Shown: positions 52,104 to 60,437 of the stretch, in pieces
Numbering within the stretch: position 1 is the first letter of the stretch
Layout of the letters: every line of letters begins with the position of its first letter
Origin: G963667675 sp965249215
GTDB lineage: Bacteria; Chloroflexota; Dehalococcoidia; Lucifugimonadales; UBA3495
Assembly: GCA_965249215.1 (NCBI GenBank)
Contig: CBDFLN010000001.1
Span: forward strand, 1,054,001-1,118,000
DNA: 64,000 bases
Direction: 5' to 3'
Notes under the pieces: model-generated
What the model was told of the DNA's origin: nothing
The model's database searches: none
What the model saw: only the letters and a program-made list of their open reading frames with translations
Translations under genes and position numbers: made by a program

Positions 52104-52991
52104 CTAGCCCTCGCCCTGCAGGTGTTCCACCAACCGGCGAACGGTCTGGTCCCAGGTTCGGGCCAAGTCCCGGGTTTCCGGAGTTTCCTCGCCCAACGGC
52201 GAGCTTCCCATGAGCCGGTACATTTCGGCCACACCCTGGAAAAGCAAGGGCGTCAGCCCTAAACCGGCAAAGGTAGCTTCTATCTCCTGCATCTCGCTAA
52301 CCCAGCGGCGAGACCTGGCGGGCAGCGCGGGAATAAAACCCTCAATCCTTTTCCACGCCGTGGGCTCGCTGTTCTCAAACTCCTCCTGCAGCGGCTTGGA
52401 GAGGCCCATGATCTCTGCCGCCATCAGGAGTTGGGCTTGCAGGGCGGCCGATCCCTTGGTCAGTGCGGCGTAGCACATCTTGAAGCCCGATGCCTGGCCG
52501 ACATCCGGCCCAATGATTCGCACGTCAAGCCCGTAAGGCTCCAACTGCTGCAACTCAGTCGCATTGACGCCCGAAGCATAGAACCTGGGGCAGTGTCCGT
52601 CTTTTGGCGGTCCGCCGATTATCGACGCATCGACATAGCGGCCTCCGGCTCCCGTGATTAGCTTGTCCATGCGTCGGGAAAGTTGGGGAGCGATGGCGTT
52701 GCACTCGGCGAACAGCAGGTTGGCTCCGGTGCGTTGCAGGACGCCGGCGATTTCCTGGCACAGAGCGGCCACGGCTTCGCTTACGGTGATGGAAAGAAGA
52801 ATGTCCGACTGCTCCACCAACTCCTCCAAAGTAGGGACGTCGGCAATTCCCGCTTGTTGGGACAATCCCCGCGTCCGGGCGCTCCTCCCAGCCAGGCAGG
52901 TAATTACCCTGAGCCCGTTCTCCCGCAGCAAGCGGCCCACGGCGTGCCCCATGTCCCCGGGGCTGATGATCGCAACCGTTTCAACCGGCAT
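52104..52991 (-). CDS. NAD(P)-dependent 6-phosphogluconate dehydrogenase-like oxidoreductase
   Basis: A 295-residue beta-hydroxyacid dehydrogenase relative. The N-terminal Rossmann fold has I-I-S-P-G-D-M-G-H-A-V-G (~8-19), and D-A-S-I-I-G-G-P-P (~121-129) marks the interdomain segment. A C-terminal helical domain of the DUF1932 type follows, in which the catalytic lysine of family members is expected in F-K-M-C-Y-A (~173-178). The unusual S-P-G-D-M-G motif (rather than G-L-G-x-M-G) is normal for the DUF1932 subgroup. Substrate unknown. Transcribed alone. Confidence 0.87.
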   Translation of the reverse strand: MPVETVAIISPGDMGHAVGRLLRENGLRVITCLAGRSARTRGLSQQAGIADVPTLEELVEQSDILLSITVSEAVAALCQEIAGVLQRTGANLLFAECNAIAPQLSRRMDKLITGAGGRYVDASIIGGPPKDGHCPRFYASGVNATELQQLEPYGLDVRIIGPDVGQASGFKMCYAALTKGSAALQAQLLMAAEIMGLSKPLQEEFENSEPTAWKRIEGFIPALPARSRRWVSEMQEIEATFAGLGLTPLLFQGVAEMYRLMGSSPLGEETPETRDLARTWDQTVRRLVEHLQGEG

Positions 52992-53102
52992 GGCAAGTCC
53001 TCAACTGGTTCTCAATAGCAAGTCCATTCAGCAATTGGCCCCCCAATGCTTTATGCGGGGCAGCTTCCCTCCGGCCTTTCGAGCTACGACCACTGGCTAC
53101 GG

Positions 53103-53606
53103 CTAAGGTTCGGGGTCCAGCCAGGGCTGGCCGAACTCCCGGCCGTCGGTGATTATCGACCTTCCCCTTAACGTCGAAAACTCGGTCTCGTACATAGACA
53201 AGACGCGGTCTATCGTTACCTCCAGCACCAGCAACTCGGTTCTCCCGACCCTGGCGAGCACCTCCCGGGTAAGGGCGGCGCCTCGTTCAGGCCCGACGTA
53301 CCCGATGAGGATGCGCTCCAGCACCTGGTCCCGGTTTTCCGACGTAATCCGGCCTTCTCCTTCCAGGACCACGTATTTGTAGGGGCGCTGGTCCGTGGCG
53401 ATGGACAGGGCCACCTTTGGGTTATGGCGGAGGTTGTTGAGCTTCACCGTCCCTTCATAAACTGCTACGTAGGCTTTCCCGTCCCATGCTCCAAAGGAGA
53501 CCGGCGCCACGTGGGGGCGCCCGTCGGGTCGGACGGTGGCCACGTGGGCTATGTGGGCCCCTCTCTCGATGAAATCTGTAATTTCCTGCGGGGTCAATCC
53601 AGCCAT
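53103..53606 (-). CDS. PPOX-class flavin/F420-binding split-barrel protein
   Basis: A 167-residue pyridoxamine 5'-phosphate oxidase-fold protein. The core pattern A-H-V-A-T-V-R-P-D-G-R-P-H-V-A-P-V (~18-34) and L-N-N-L-R-H-N-P-K-V-A-L-S-I (~56-69) place it in the group of small F420- or FMN-binding oxidoreductases (TIGR03618-like). Strong RBS (AAGGAGGTATAA). It could be a deazaflavin-dependent reductase, but with no F420 biosynthesis genes in view the cofactor is open. It lies 112 bases downstream of the halogenase-like gene on the same strand. Confidence 0.85.
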   Translation of the reverse strand: MAGLTPQEITDFIERGAHIAHVATVRPDGRPHVAPVSFGAWDGKAYVAVYEGTVKLNNLRHNPKVALSIATDQRPYKYVVLEGEGRITSENRDQVLERILIGYVGPERGAALTREVLARVGRTELLVLEVTIDRVLSMYETEFSTLRGRSIITDGREFGQPWLDPEP

Positions 53607-53718
53607 TTATACCTCCTTGCTCTCTGGGATAGAATCTTCTGTGCGCTTGTCCTCGCTCTGCCTCGTTTACCAAAAGGAACGTCCCAGGCCGGCGGGGGCG
53701 GGCTTTTGCCTCGTTGCG

Positions 53719-55347
53719 CTATGGGCCCTGCAGGTCGTCGACGGCTCCCTCGACGTAGAGAATCATCAGCGAGTCCAGCACTGCCCGTTCGACTTGGTCC
53801 CTCTGCTCCTGTTCCGCCCCGCTGCTTAGTCTTGCCAGCAACTGCCCAACCGAAGTCTTGCCGTCGATGAGCGACACCAGGACGGCCACCAGGCTGCTGC
53901 ATGGAGCGCCTTCGGGGTGGCCCGGGGTCTTGACCACAAAGCCCCAGACGAACTCCCCCTCGCCTATGACGGGCTTTCGCTCCACTGTCACGCCATCGGC
54001 CAGAAGCGGCGCCAACAGCCTCAGGCGGCCGTCCGAGTCGCCGTTGGAGCGAAGCTCGGCCGCCCGCTTCTGCCGCTGGGCCCAATCCTCCTCCACCGCT
54101 CCGACGCTGGCCGCGAAGGCCGGAGGCGCCAGGCCGCGGTCCAGGACCGCCCGCTCGTAACCCCTGGGCGGCTGCCCGGCCACCGCTCGGATGAAGGCGT
54201 GGCGCGGCGAGAACTCGGCGTCGCCCCCGGCCAGGCGACGCGCCTCCCAGAAGTAGGAGTCCACGCTAAGGTTGCTGGAGTAGAACAGCCGGGCCATTTC
54301 CCGGAACTGGTTGTACTCCTGCAAAAACAGCTCTTGGTAAACCTGCGCCGCCGCAGACCTTAGCCCCGCGTCCTTTAATGCCGAGGTGACGTATGCCGCC
54401 GCCAGGACGCCCGACATCATGGCCAGGTGAACGCCGGAAGAAAACAGCGGGTCTACGAAGCAGGCGGCATCTCCCACCAGGATGTAGCCGTCGCCAACCA
54501 GCCGCCGGCAGACATAAGACCAGTCCTTCACCACAGAAGGACCTGCGGTCAGCCTGGCCTCCTGGAGCATCTCCGCTGTTCTAGGGGCCTGGGCTATCTG
54601 TTCCATCAAGAATTCCGCCGGGCCGGCCCCTTGGAGTCTCTCTTGGCTTGAGGCGCTGTCCACGACGGCCCCTACGCTGGCCCAACCGGTGTGCAGGGGT
54701 ATGACCCACAGCCAGCCGTTGGCGTAGGACTCTATGAATATGTTGGTCTGGTCGGGGTCGGGTAGGCTGCGGGGGTTGTCGAAGTAGGCGTACACCGCCA
54801 GGTTCCGAAAGAAGGAGTCCCACTCCCGCATCCCAAGCTGGTGCGCCAATAGCCCGCCCTGCCCGCTGGCGTCGACGACGAATTGGGCCGCCTCGGTCCG
54901 GCGGGAACCATCCTCTCCTTCATAGCGCACCCCGGTAGCCCGCTCGCCGTCGAACATGACGTCCGACACCCGGCTGCCCTCCTGGACGTCCACGCCGGCG
55001 GAGCGGCTGTTCTCCAAGAGAATCTGATCGAACTGTGGCCGCCATACCTGGTATGAGTGAGGGTACTGGACGTTGGTCTCTTTGAAGTACCAACTCCACG
55101 GCGTCCTGTCCTTTCCCCAAACCATGGTTGCGCCCCACTTGGGCAGAAATCCGGCCTCTTGCACTGCACCCAGGACGCCCAACTCCTCCAGCACCGGCAC
55201 GCTGGCGGGGAGCAGCGACTCTCCCACGTGGTCCCTGGGAAAGCGCTCCCTCTCCAGAAGCAACACTTGGGCGCCCTGGCGCGCCAGCATGGTCGCGGCG
55301 GTGCTTCCCGCCGGTCCGCCGCCGACCACTATAACGTCATAGCTCAT
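53719..55347 (-). CDS. Probable flavin-dependent halogenase
   Basis: A 542-residue FAD enzyme. It has the dinucleotide motif G-G-G-P-A-G-S-T (9-16), R-D-H-V-G-E-S-L-L-P with Glu43, F-L-P-K-W-G-A with Lys70, and W-L-W-V-I-P (212-217), which is the W-x-W-x-I-P halogenase signature that blocks monooxygenase chemistry. Glu43 and Lys70 lie at the positions where phenol/acyl-carrier halogenases of the CmlS type keep their catalytic Glu and Lys. G-D-A-A-C-F-V-D-P-L-F-S-S-G-V-H (~300-315) completes FAD binding. Substrate might be a free or carrier-bound phenol, pyrrole or aliphatic group. No PKS/NRPS gene is adjacent. A geranylgeranyl-reductase-like activity is the main alternative. Confidence 0.75.
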   Translation of the reverse strand: MSYDVIVVGGGPAGSTAATMLARQGAQVLLLERERFPRDHVGESLLPASVPVLEELGVLGAVQEAGFLPKWGATMVWGKDRTPWSWYFKETNVQYPHSYQVWRPQFDQILLENSRSAGVDVQEGSRVSDVMFDGERATGVRYEGEDGSRRTEAAQFVVDASGQGGLLAHQLGMREWDSFFRNLAVYAYFDNPRSLPDPDQTNIFIESYANGWLWVIPLHTGWASVGAVVDSASSQERLQGAGPAEFLMEQIAQAPRTAEMLQEARLTAGPSVVKDWSYVCRRLVGDGYILVGDAACFVDPLFSSGVHLAMMSGVLAAAYVTSALKDAGLRSAAAQVYQELFLQEYNQFREMARLFYSSNLSVDSYFWEARRLAGGDAEFSPRHAFIRAVAGQPPRGYERAVLDRGLAPPAFAASVGAVEEDWAQRQKRAAELRSNGDSDGRLRLLAPLLADGVTVERKPVIGEGEFVWGFVVKTPGHPEGAPCSSLVAVLVSLIDGKTSVGQLLARLSSGAEQEQRDQVERAVLDSLMILYVEGAVDDLQGP

Positions 55348-55633
55348 ACTGAAAAATTCGAGAGCCCCAAGCGTGCGGCGCCAAGTCTGAGACGGTACAG
55401 CTTACGCTGGCTTCGCGGGTTGCCAAGCGGCCGAATGGGCTTGCAGAGGGCTGGGGCATCACATCGTCGAATTCCGCCGCGCCCGGCTTGACGCTCGGTA
55501 TTATAGCACCCGAATCCGCGGTACTGGGATGGCGCGCTGCCCCTCATTGGATTCCTTGACACCCTCCATTTGATTGTGATAAATTTCTCACGCTCAAAGC
55601 CAAGTCCGTTGCAAGCTAACGGAGAGTCGATTA

Positions 55634-57724
55634 GTGGAATCCATTATTGTCGCAATCGTAGCCGGCGCCGTCGCCTTGGGCTTCGCCGCGGTCACCGCGC
55701 TGCGAGTCCTTAACACTGAGCAAGGCAACGAGCGGATGCAGGCCATCGGCGCGGCAATCCGCCAAGGGGCGGGAGCGTTCTTGCGCCGCGAGTACATGAC
55801 GCTGTTGCCCTTCGCCCTGGTCGTGACCATCGTCCTGGGCGTGCTGGACTACACCGTGTTCACCCATGAAATATCGGCGCCCGCCACCGCCATTTCCTAC
55901 GTGGCCGGCACCATCTGTTCCGCATTGGCCGGGTTGATCGGGATGAACGTGGCGGTGCGGGCCAACGTGCGGACCGCCGCCGCAGCGCAGCGGGGCCTTA
56001 ATCCCGCCCTCCGCGTAGCCTTCTCCAGCGGCACGGTAATGGGCGTCACCGTGGTGGGCATCGGGCTGCTGGGCGTCACCATCCTGTACCTGGTTTTCCA
56101 GAACATTAACGCCGTGGCCGGCTTCGGTTTTGGCGCCAGCTCCATCGCCCTTTTCGCTCGCGTGGGCGGCGGCATATTCACCAAGGCGGCCGACGTGGGC
56201 TCCGACTTGGTGGGTAAAATTGAAGCGGGCATTCCTGAGGACGACCCCCGCAATCCCGGGGTCATCGCCGACAACGTGGGCGACAACGTGGGCGACGTGG
56301 CAGGCATGGGCGCGGACCTGTTCGAGTCCTACGTCGGGAGCATCATATCCGCGGTAGCTCTGTCGGCATTTGCCGTGGCTGTGGCGCAAGGCGTCGATAC
56401 TTCTTTGGAATTTAACAACGCGCAGGCAGTGTTCCCGATGCTGCTGGCTGGCGCCGGTATCGTCGCCGCTATCCTGGGCACTTTTTTCGTCCGCAGCGGG
56501 GAGAATGCCGACTTCGAACGGCTGCTCTGGGCGCTGCGCTACGGAATTTTTGCCGCCGGCGGTCTGCTGGTCGTCTTTGCCGCCATTCTTACCATCACCC
56601 TCACCGATAACTGGTGGTGGTTCGGCTGCGTCGTCGCCGGGTTGATAGCCGGCACGATTATCGGCCTGGCGACTGAATACTTTACTTCCTACAGCTACAG
56701 CCCGACGAAGAAGGTCTCCGAGTCGTCGCAGACCGGGGCCGCCACCGTCATCATCAGCGGAATCGCCACCGGCATGATGAGCACTTTGATTCCGGTTATC
56801 TGCGTGTCCGTGGCTATCCTGTTGGCCTATTGGTTTGCCGGATTTTACGGCGTGGCCCTGGCCGGGGTTGGGCTGCTTTCCACCCTGGGAATTACCCTGG
56901 CCACGGATGCCTACGGTCCCGTGGCCGACAACGCCGGCGGCATCGCCGAGCAGGCCAACCTGGATCCGGAGGTGCGGCAGCGCACCGATGCGCTGGACGC
57001 CCTGGGCAACACCACGGCGGCTACCGGCAAGGGTTTCGCCATAGGGTCCGCGGCCCTCACGGCTTTGGCGCTGCTGGCCGCTTATTCGGTCAGCGCCGAT
57101 CTGATCGAGATTGGAGACAACGGGAAGTTGGTGGCCGGTCAGGTCGGCATCAACCTGCTGCAACCGCAAATTCTCGTGGGCCTGATTATCGGCGCCATGC
57201 TGCCCTTCCTCTTCTCGGCGTTGACCATGCAGGCCGTGGGCCGCGCCGCCCAGGGCATCGTCGAAGAAGTGCGCCGCCAGTTCCGGGAAATCCCCGGACT
57301 TATGGAAGGCACTGCCACACCGGACTCAGCCCGTTGTGTGGACATAAGCACCCGGAGCGCCCTGCGGGAAATGATTCTGCCCGGCGTGATGGCCGTCGTG
57401 GCCCCCATCGCCACCGGCTTCATCCTGGGCGAGGCCGCTTTGGGCGGTCTGCTCATCGGCGCAGTGGCGGCCGGGTTTATGCTGGCCATCATGATGGCCA
57501 GCGCCGGCGGAGCGTGGGACAACGCCAAGAAGTACGTGGAGCTGGGGAACTTTGGGGGGAAGGGCTCGGAGGCCCACAAGGCTGCAGTCGAAGGCGACGT
57601 GGTCGGAGACCCCTTCAAGGACACTTCCGGGCCGTCATTGAACATCCTGCTGAAGCTGATGGCCATCGTGTCCCTGGTGTTTGCCCCGGTGTTCCTGGAA
57701 GTCTCGCCTCTCCTACATCTCTAG
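55634..57724 (+). CDS. hppA: Membrane-bound pyrophosphatase, K+-dependent type
   Basis: Couples pyrophosphate hydrolysis to H+ or Na+ pumping across the membrane. 696 residues with about 16 hydrophobic helices, starting at GTG with GGAGAG upstream. Active-site motifs are D-V-G-S-D-L-V-G-K (~190-198), D-N-V-G-D-N-V-G-D-V-A-G-M (~213-225) and a C-terminal N-A-K-K-Y-V-E (~630). The segment G-N-T-T-A-A-T-G-K (~458-466) has alanine where K+-independent enzymes have lysine, so K+ dependence is expected. Whether Na+ or H+ is pumped cannot be read with certainty. It is divergent from the halogenase gene over 286 bases. Confidence 0.95.
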   Translation: MESIIVAIVAGAVALGFAAVTALRVLNTEQGNERMQAIGAAIRQGAGAFLRREYMTLLPFALVVTIVLGVLDYTVFTHEISAPATAISYVAGTICSALAGLIGMNVAVRANVRTAAAAQRGLNPALRVAFSSGTVMGVTVVGIGLLGVTILYLVFQNINAVAGFGFGASSIALFARVGGGIFTKAADVGSDLVGKIEAGIPEDDPRNPGVIADNVGDNVGDVAGMGADLFESYVGSIISAVALSAFAVAVAQGVDTSLEFNNAQAVFPMLLAGAGIVAAILGTFFVRSGENADFERLLWALRYGIFAAGGLLVVFAAILTITLTDNWWWFGCVVAGLIAGTIIGLATEYFTSYSYSPTKKVSESSQTGAATVIISGIATGMMSTLIPVICVSVAILLAYWFAGFYGVALAGVGLLSTLGITLATDAYGPVADNAGGIAEQANLDPEVRQRTDALDALGNTTAATGKGFAIGSAALTALALLAAYSVSADLIEIGDNGKLVAGQVGINLLQPQILVGLIIGAMLPFLFSALTMQAVGRAAQGIVEEVRRQFREIPGLMEGTATPDSARCVDISTRSALREMILPGVMAVVAPIATGFILGEAALGGLLIGAVAAGFMLAIMMASAGGAWDNAKKYVELGNFGGKGSEAHKAAVEGDVVGDPFKDTSGPSLNILLKLMAIVSLVFAPVFLEVSPLLHL

Positions 57725-57773
57725 ACCGGGAATTCTAGACCGGACTTAACCCGCCCTGAGACCACCCCAAGGC

Positions 57774-59297
57774 TCACTCCCCGGCGCAGTTTGCTATGTC
57801 TCTTAGCTGCCGGATTATCCAGTCGGCATTGTCCTCCCGGCAAACCGCCGATACAAGCTGAGAGGCGCGCCGCTTGCGGTCTTCCAGGGGCATGGTTATG
57901 GCTTGGTACAGGGCGTGCATCGTGCCCTCGACGTCGGTGGGGGCTATGGAGAGCGCCCCCTCTCCCAATTGGTGGTGAACGCCGCTGTTTTCCGATAGGA
58001 CCAATACCCCGTCGCGGGTGTTGACCACCGCCCCTTCCTTGGCCACCAGGTTCATCCCTTCGATTATCGTGTTGACCAACAGGGCGTCGTATAGCTTCAT
58101 TCCGGCGATGGCCTGGGTGTAGTTGTTCTCGATGAAAGTCGTGATGGGCTGCCACCCGTCTTTGTCGAAGCGGTCGTTGATTTGCCGGACCACCTGATTG
58201 ATTTCTTCCAGGTATCTTTGGTACTGGCGTATGTGGGTGCGGGACGGGACCAGGAAGGCCAGGAATTTGACCCGGCCCTGGAGTTCGGGATGGCGTGACA
58301 ACAGCAGTTCGTACGCCTTGAATCCCCGGATGATGTTTTTGTTGGGCTCGGCCCGGTCGATGCGCACGATAGTACGCTCGCCGCAAACCTCGGCCAGCCG
58401 CTGTTCATATTCCAAGGCCCTGGCGGAATTGGCTATCCGCTGCACTTCGGCGACGTTGATGGAAATAGGATACGCCTTTACGCGGGTGTTGCGGCCCTGC
58501 CGGGTGACCACCCCGTTCTTATAGTCCACGTCCGCTTCCGGCAGAAAATGCTCTACGGTATCCAGGAAGCTGCGGCGGTCTTGCGGGGTCTGGAATCCCA
58601 GCAGGTCGGCGGCGCACAGGCTGGAGCAAATCTCGCTGACGATATAGCTGGGGATCATTTGCCAGTAACGGGCAGTGGGCCAGGGTACGTGCACGAAGTG
58701 CTGGATGACGGCCTGCGGCAGCTCCTGCCGGACGTATCCCGGCACCAGGTATAGGTGGTAGTCGTGCCCCATGACGATTGGAGGGAGCGGTCCCTGGCGG
58801 GCTTCTTCAACTATGGCATCGGCGAAGGCCTGGTTCACCGGTACGTAGCCGGTCTGCCAGGCATCATGGACCGAGGCGTCCACGTTGGGGTTGTAAGGCG
58901 GGTTCCACATATAGTGTTGCAGGAACCAAAGCAGGGGGTTGCACAGTACGTTGTAGTACTTGTGGTACGTCCGGCGCGGGGTAACCACGTACCGGAGGTT
59001 GATTTTGTGCCCGGGGAGGGGCGACGGCAACTTGAGCCCCTGGCTGCCTTTGGCCACGAAGCGGTCTCCCTCTCCCATGGCGCCAGCTACCCAGGTGAAT
59101 TCCACGCTCTGGGCCAGGGAGCTTAATGCCGTAACTGCGCCGCTGCTCCCGCGCCGGGCCTCGGGACGCCCCTCGGGAGTCATCTGGTACTCCACCGGCC
59201 CCCGGTTGCTAGCCACAATGAGAGACCGCCGGGAGAGTATGGAGCCGCACAACTCCTTCAATTCCTCCATACTCGTTGCCTGGCAGTCCCGTTCCAT
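57774..59297 (-). CDS. otsA: Trehalose-6-phosphate synthase family glycosyltransferase (GT20)
   Basis: Family 20 glycosyltransferase, 507 residues from the ATG at 59297 (GGGGAAAG upstream); a GTG at 59315 is possible. Core motifs are V-A-S-N-R-G-P-V (~28-35), H-D-Y-H-L-Y-L-V-P (~176-184), H-V-P-W-P-T (~198-204), R-I-D-R-A-E-P-N-K-N-I-x-R-G-F (~295-309) and E-G-M-N-L-V-A-K-E (~410-418). It normally joins a nucleotide sugar to glucose-6-phosphate to make trehalose-6-phosphate. The N-K-N variant in place of the Y-x-K-G of E. coli OtsA is seen in actinobacterial-type enzymes, so a related product such as glucosylglycerol phosphate remains possible. No phosphatase partner is fused; a HAD hydrolase gene lies directly upstream on the same strand. 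Confidence 0.87.
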   Translation of the reverse strand: MERDCQATSMEELKELCGSILSRRSLIVASNRGPVEYQMTPEGRPEARRGSSGAVTALSSLAQSVEFTWVAGAMGEGDRFVAKGSQGLKLPSPLPGHKINLRYVVTPRRTYHKYYNVLCNPLLWFLQHYMWNPPYNPNVDASVHDAWQTGYVPVNQAFADAIVEEARQGPLPPIVMGHDYHLYLVPGYVRQELPQAVIQHFVHVPWPTARYWQMIPSYIVSEICSSLCAADLLGFQTPQDRRSFLDTVEHFLPEADVDYKNGVVTRQGRNTRVKAYPISINVAEVQRIANSARALEYEQRLAEVCGERTIVRIDRAEPNKNIIRGFKAYELLLSRHPELQGRVKFLAFLVPSRTHIRQYQRYLEEINQVVRQINDRFDKDGWQPITTFIENNYTQAIAGMKLYDALLVNTIIEGMNLVAKEGAVVNTRDGVLVLSENSGVHHQLGEGALSIAPTDVEGTMHALYQAITMPLEDRKRRASQLVSAVCREDNADWIIRQLRDIANCAGE

Positions 59298-59457
59298 GCT
59301 TTCCCCAGCGTTCACCGGGCCTCTATTTCTCTGGCTGCAACATGCATCAAATACTCAAACCTTCAGTATCGTCCGTACAAGCTCCGGACATTGGTGTCGA
59401 TGTTTTAGTGGACCAAAACCGGGAACCGCGCCCCCGCCGCGCCAAGGCGATGGCGCC

Positions 59458-60282
59458 TCAGCCTGGGACAGGCGTACCGGCCAACTCGGCTATAGCCGGA
59501 ACCACCATCCCCAGTTCGCCCACCGTTGCGTCGGGCTTCGCGCCGGCGTCCGGGAATTTCCCCCCGTCGTAGGACCCGGTGACCCACACCGTCTTCAGGC
59601 CGCAACGGTTTGCTCCTACCACGTCGTTCACCGGGTCGTCGCCTACGTGGGCCGTTTCAGGCGGCGATACCCCCATAGCGCCCAGAGTCAGCAGGAAGAT
59701 TTCCTGGGAGGGCTTGGCCAGGTTGACCTCGTCGGAGAAGGTCAAAACGTCGAAGTAGCCCAGTATTCCCTGGGCCTGCATAAAGCTCCTGAAAGTGGCT
59801 CCAGGCGTCATGCCGGTGTTGGAAATCAGTCCGAGAGCCAACCCCATGGCTTTAAGGTCCCGCAGCACGGCCAAAGCATCCTCATGAACGGCGGGAGGGT
59901 GCACCAGGAAGGAATCGGCGTATACCCTGGCGACCTCTTCCAGGGTGTCCCGGTCCAGGCGTTCCGTCAGGCCCGCGCTTATGTTGTCGAGGAACATTCC
60001 CACCTGCTGCGAAAAGCTGACGTCCAGGTGGCCAAGCCTGATTTGCTGGCACTGCCGGTAGCAACAGGCGTAGGCGTCGCTAATGGCTTCCTGGCTATAG
60101 TCTTCGCCGAAACGGGCCAGGGCTTCCCGCGTCCCGTCCAACCTGAGTTGGGTCCGGGCCGACCCCAGGCCGCGGCTGTCGACAATAAGGGTCTGCCAAA
60201 GATCGAAGGTGACGGCGGTGATTTCGCCCAAAAAGATCGCTCCGTTCAGCTGGGAGTAACAGCAGGTCCCTAGGCTGTCCAT
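59458..60282 (-). CDS. HAD superfamily hydrolase
   Basis: A 274-residue HAD-like protein. Motif I is F-D-L-W-Q-T-L (~25-31), so the second Asp of D-x-D is replaced by Trp, as in haloacid-dehalogenase-type members that lack general phosphatase chemistry. Motif II I-S-N-T-G (~148-152), motif III Lys in N-L-A-K-P-S-Q-E (~187-194) and motif IV H-V-G-D-D-P-V-N-D (~212-220) are intact. It lies upstream of the trehalose-phosphate synthase gene and could be co-transcribed. The altered motif I argues against a standard trehalose-6-phosphate phosphatase. Substrate unknown. Confidence 0.85.
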   Translation of the reverse strand: MDSLGTCCYSQLNGAIFLGEITAVTFDLWQTLIVDSRGLGSARTQLRLDGTREALARFGEDYSQEAISDAYACCYRQCQQIRLGHLDVSFSQQVGMFLDNISAGLTERLDRDTLEEVARVYADSFLVHPPAVHEDALAVLRDLKAMGLALGLISNTGMTPGATFRSFMQAQGILGYFDVLTFSDEVNLAKPSQEIFLLTLGAMGVSPPETAHVGDDPVNDVVGANRCGLKTVWVTGSYDGGKFPDAGAKPDATVGELGMVVPAIAELAGTPVPG

Positions 60283-60437
60283 TGATTTTACACGAAACCC
60301 CCATGCAATCCCATTTTTCGCTGCGAGGCTATACGTAAGCAGGGATTGTCAGGAGGGGTCTCGCGTAGACCGGTAAGCCGGTTATCGGTGTCCTGGAGTC
60401 CAGCGGAGGCCCCGCAGTGACGCCCGACCTGGGGGAA

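Noticed and set aside
55631..57169. 512-codon minus-strand open frame over the pyrophosphatase gene
   Set aside because: Low-complexity, His/Gly/Asp-rich shadow translation; the plus strand encodes a full hppA.
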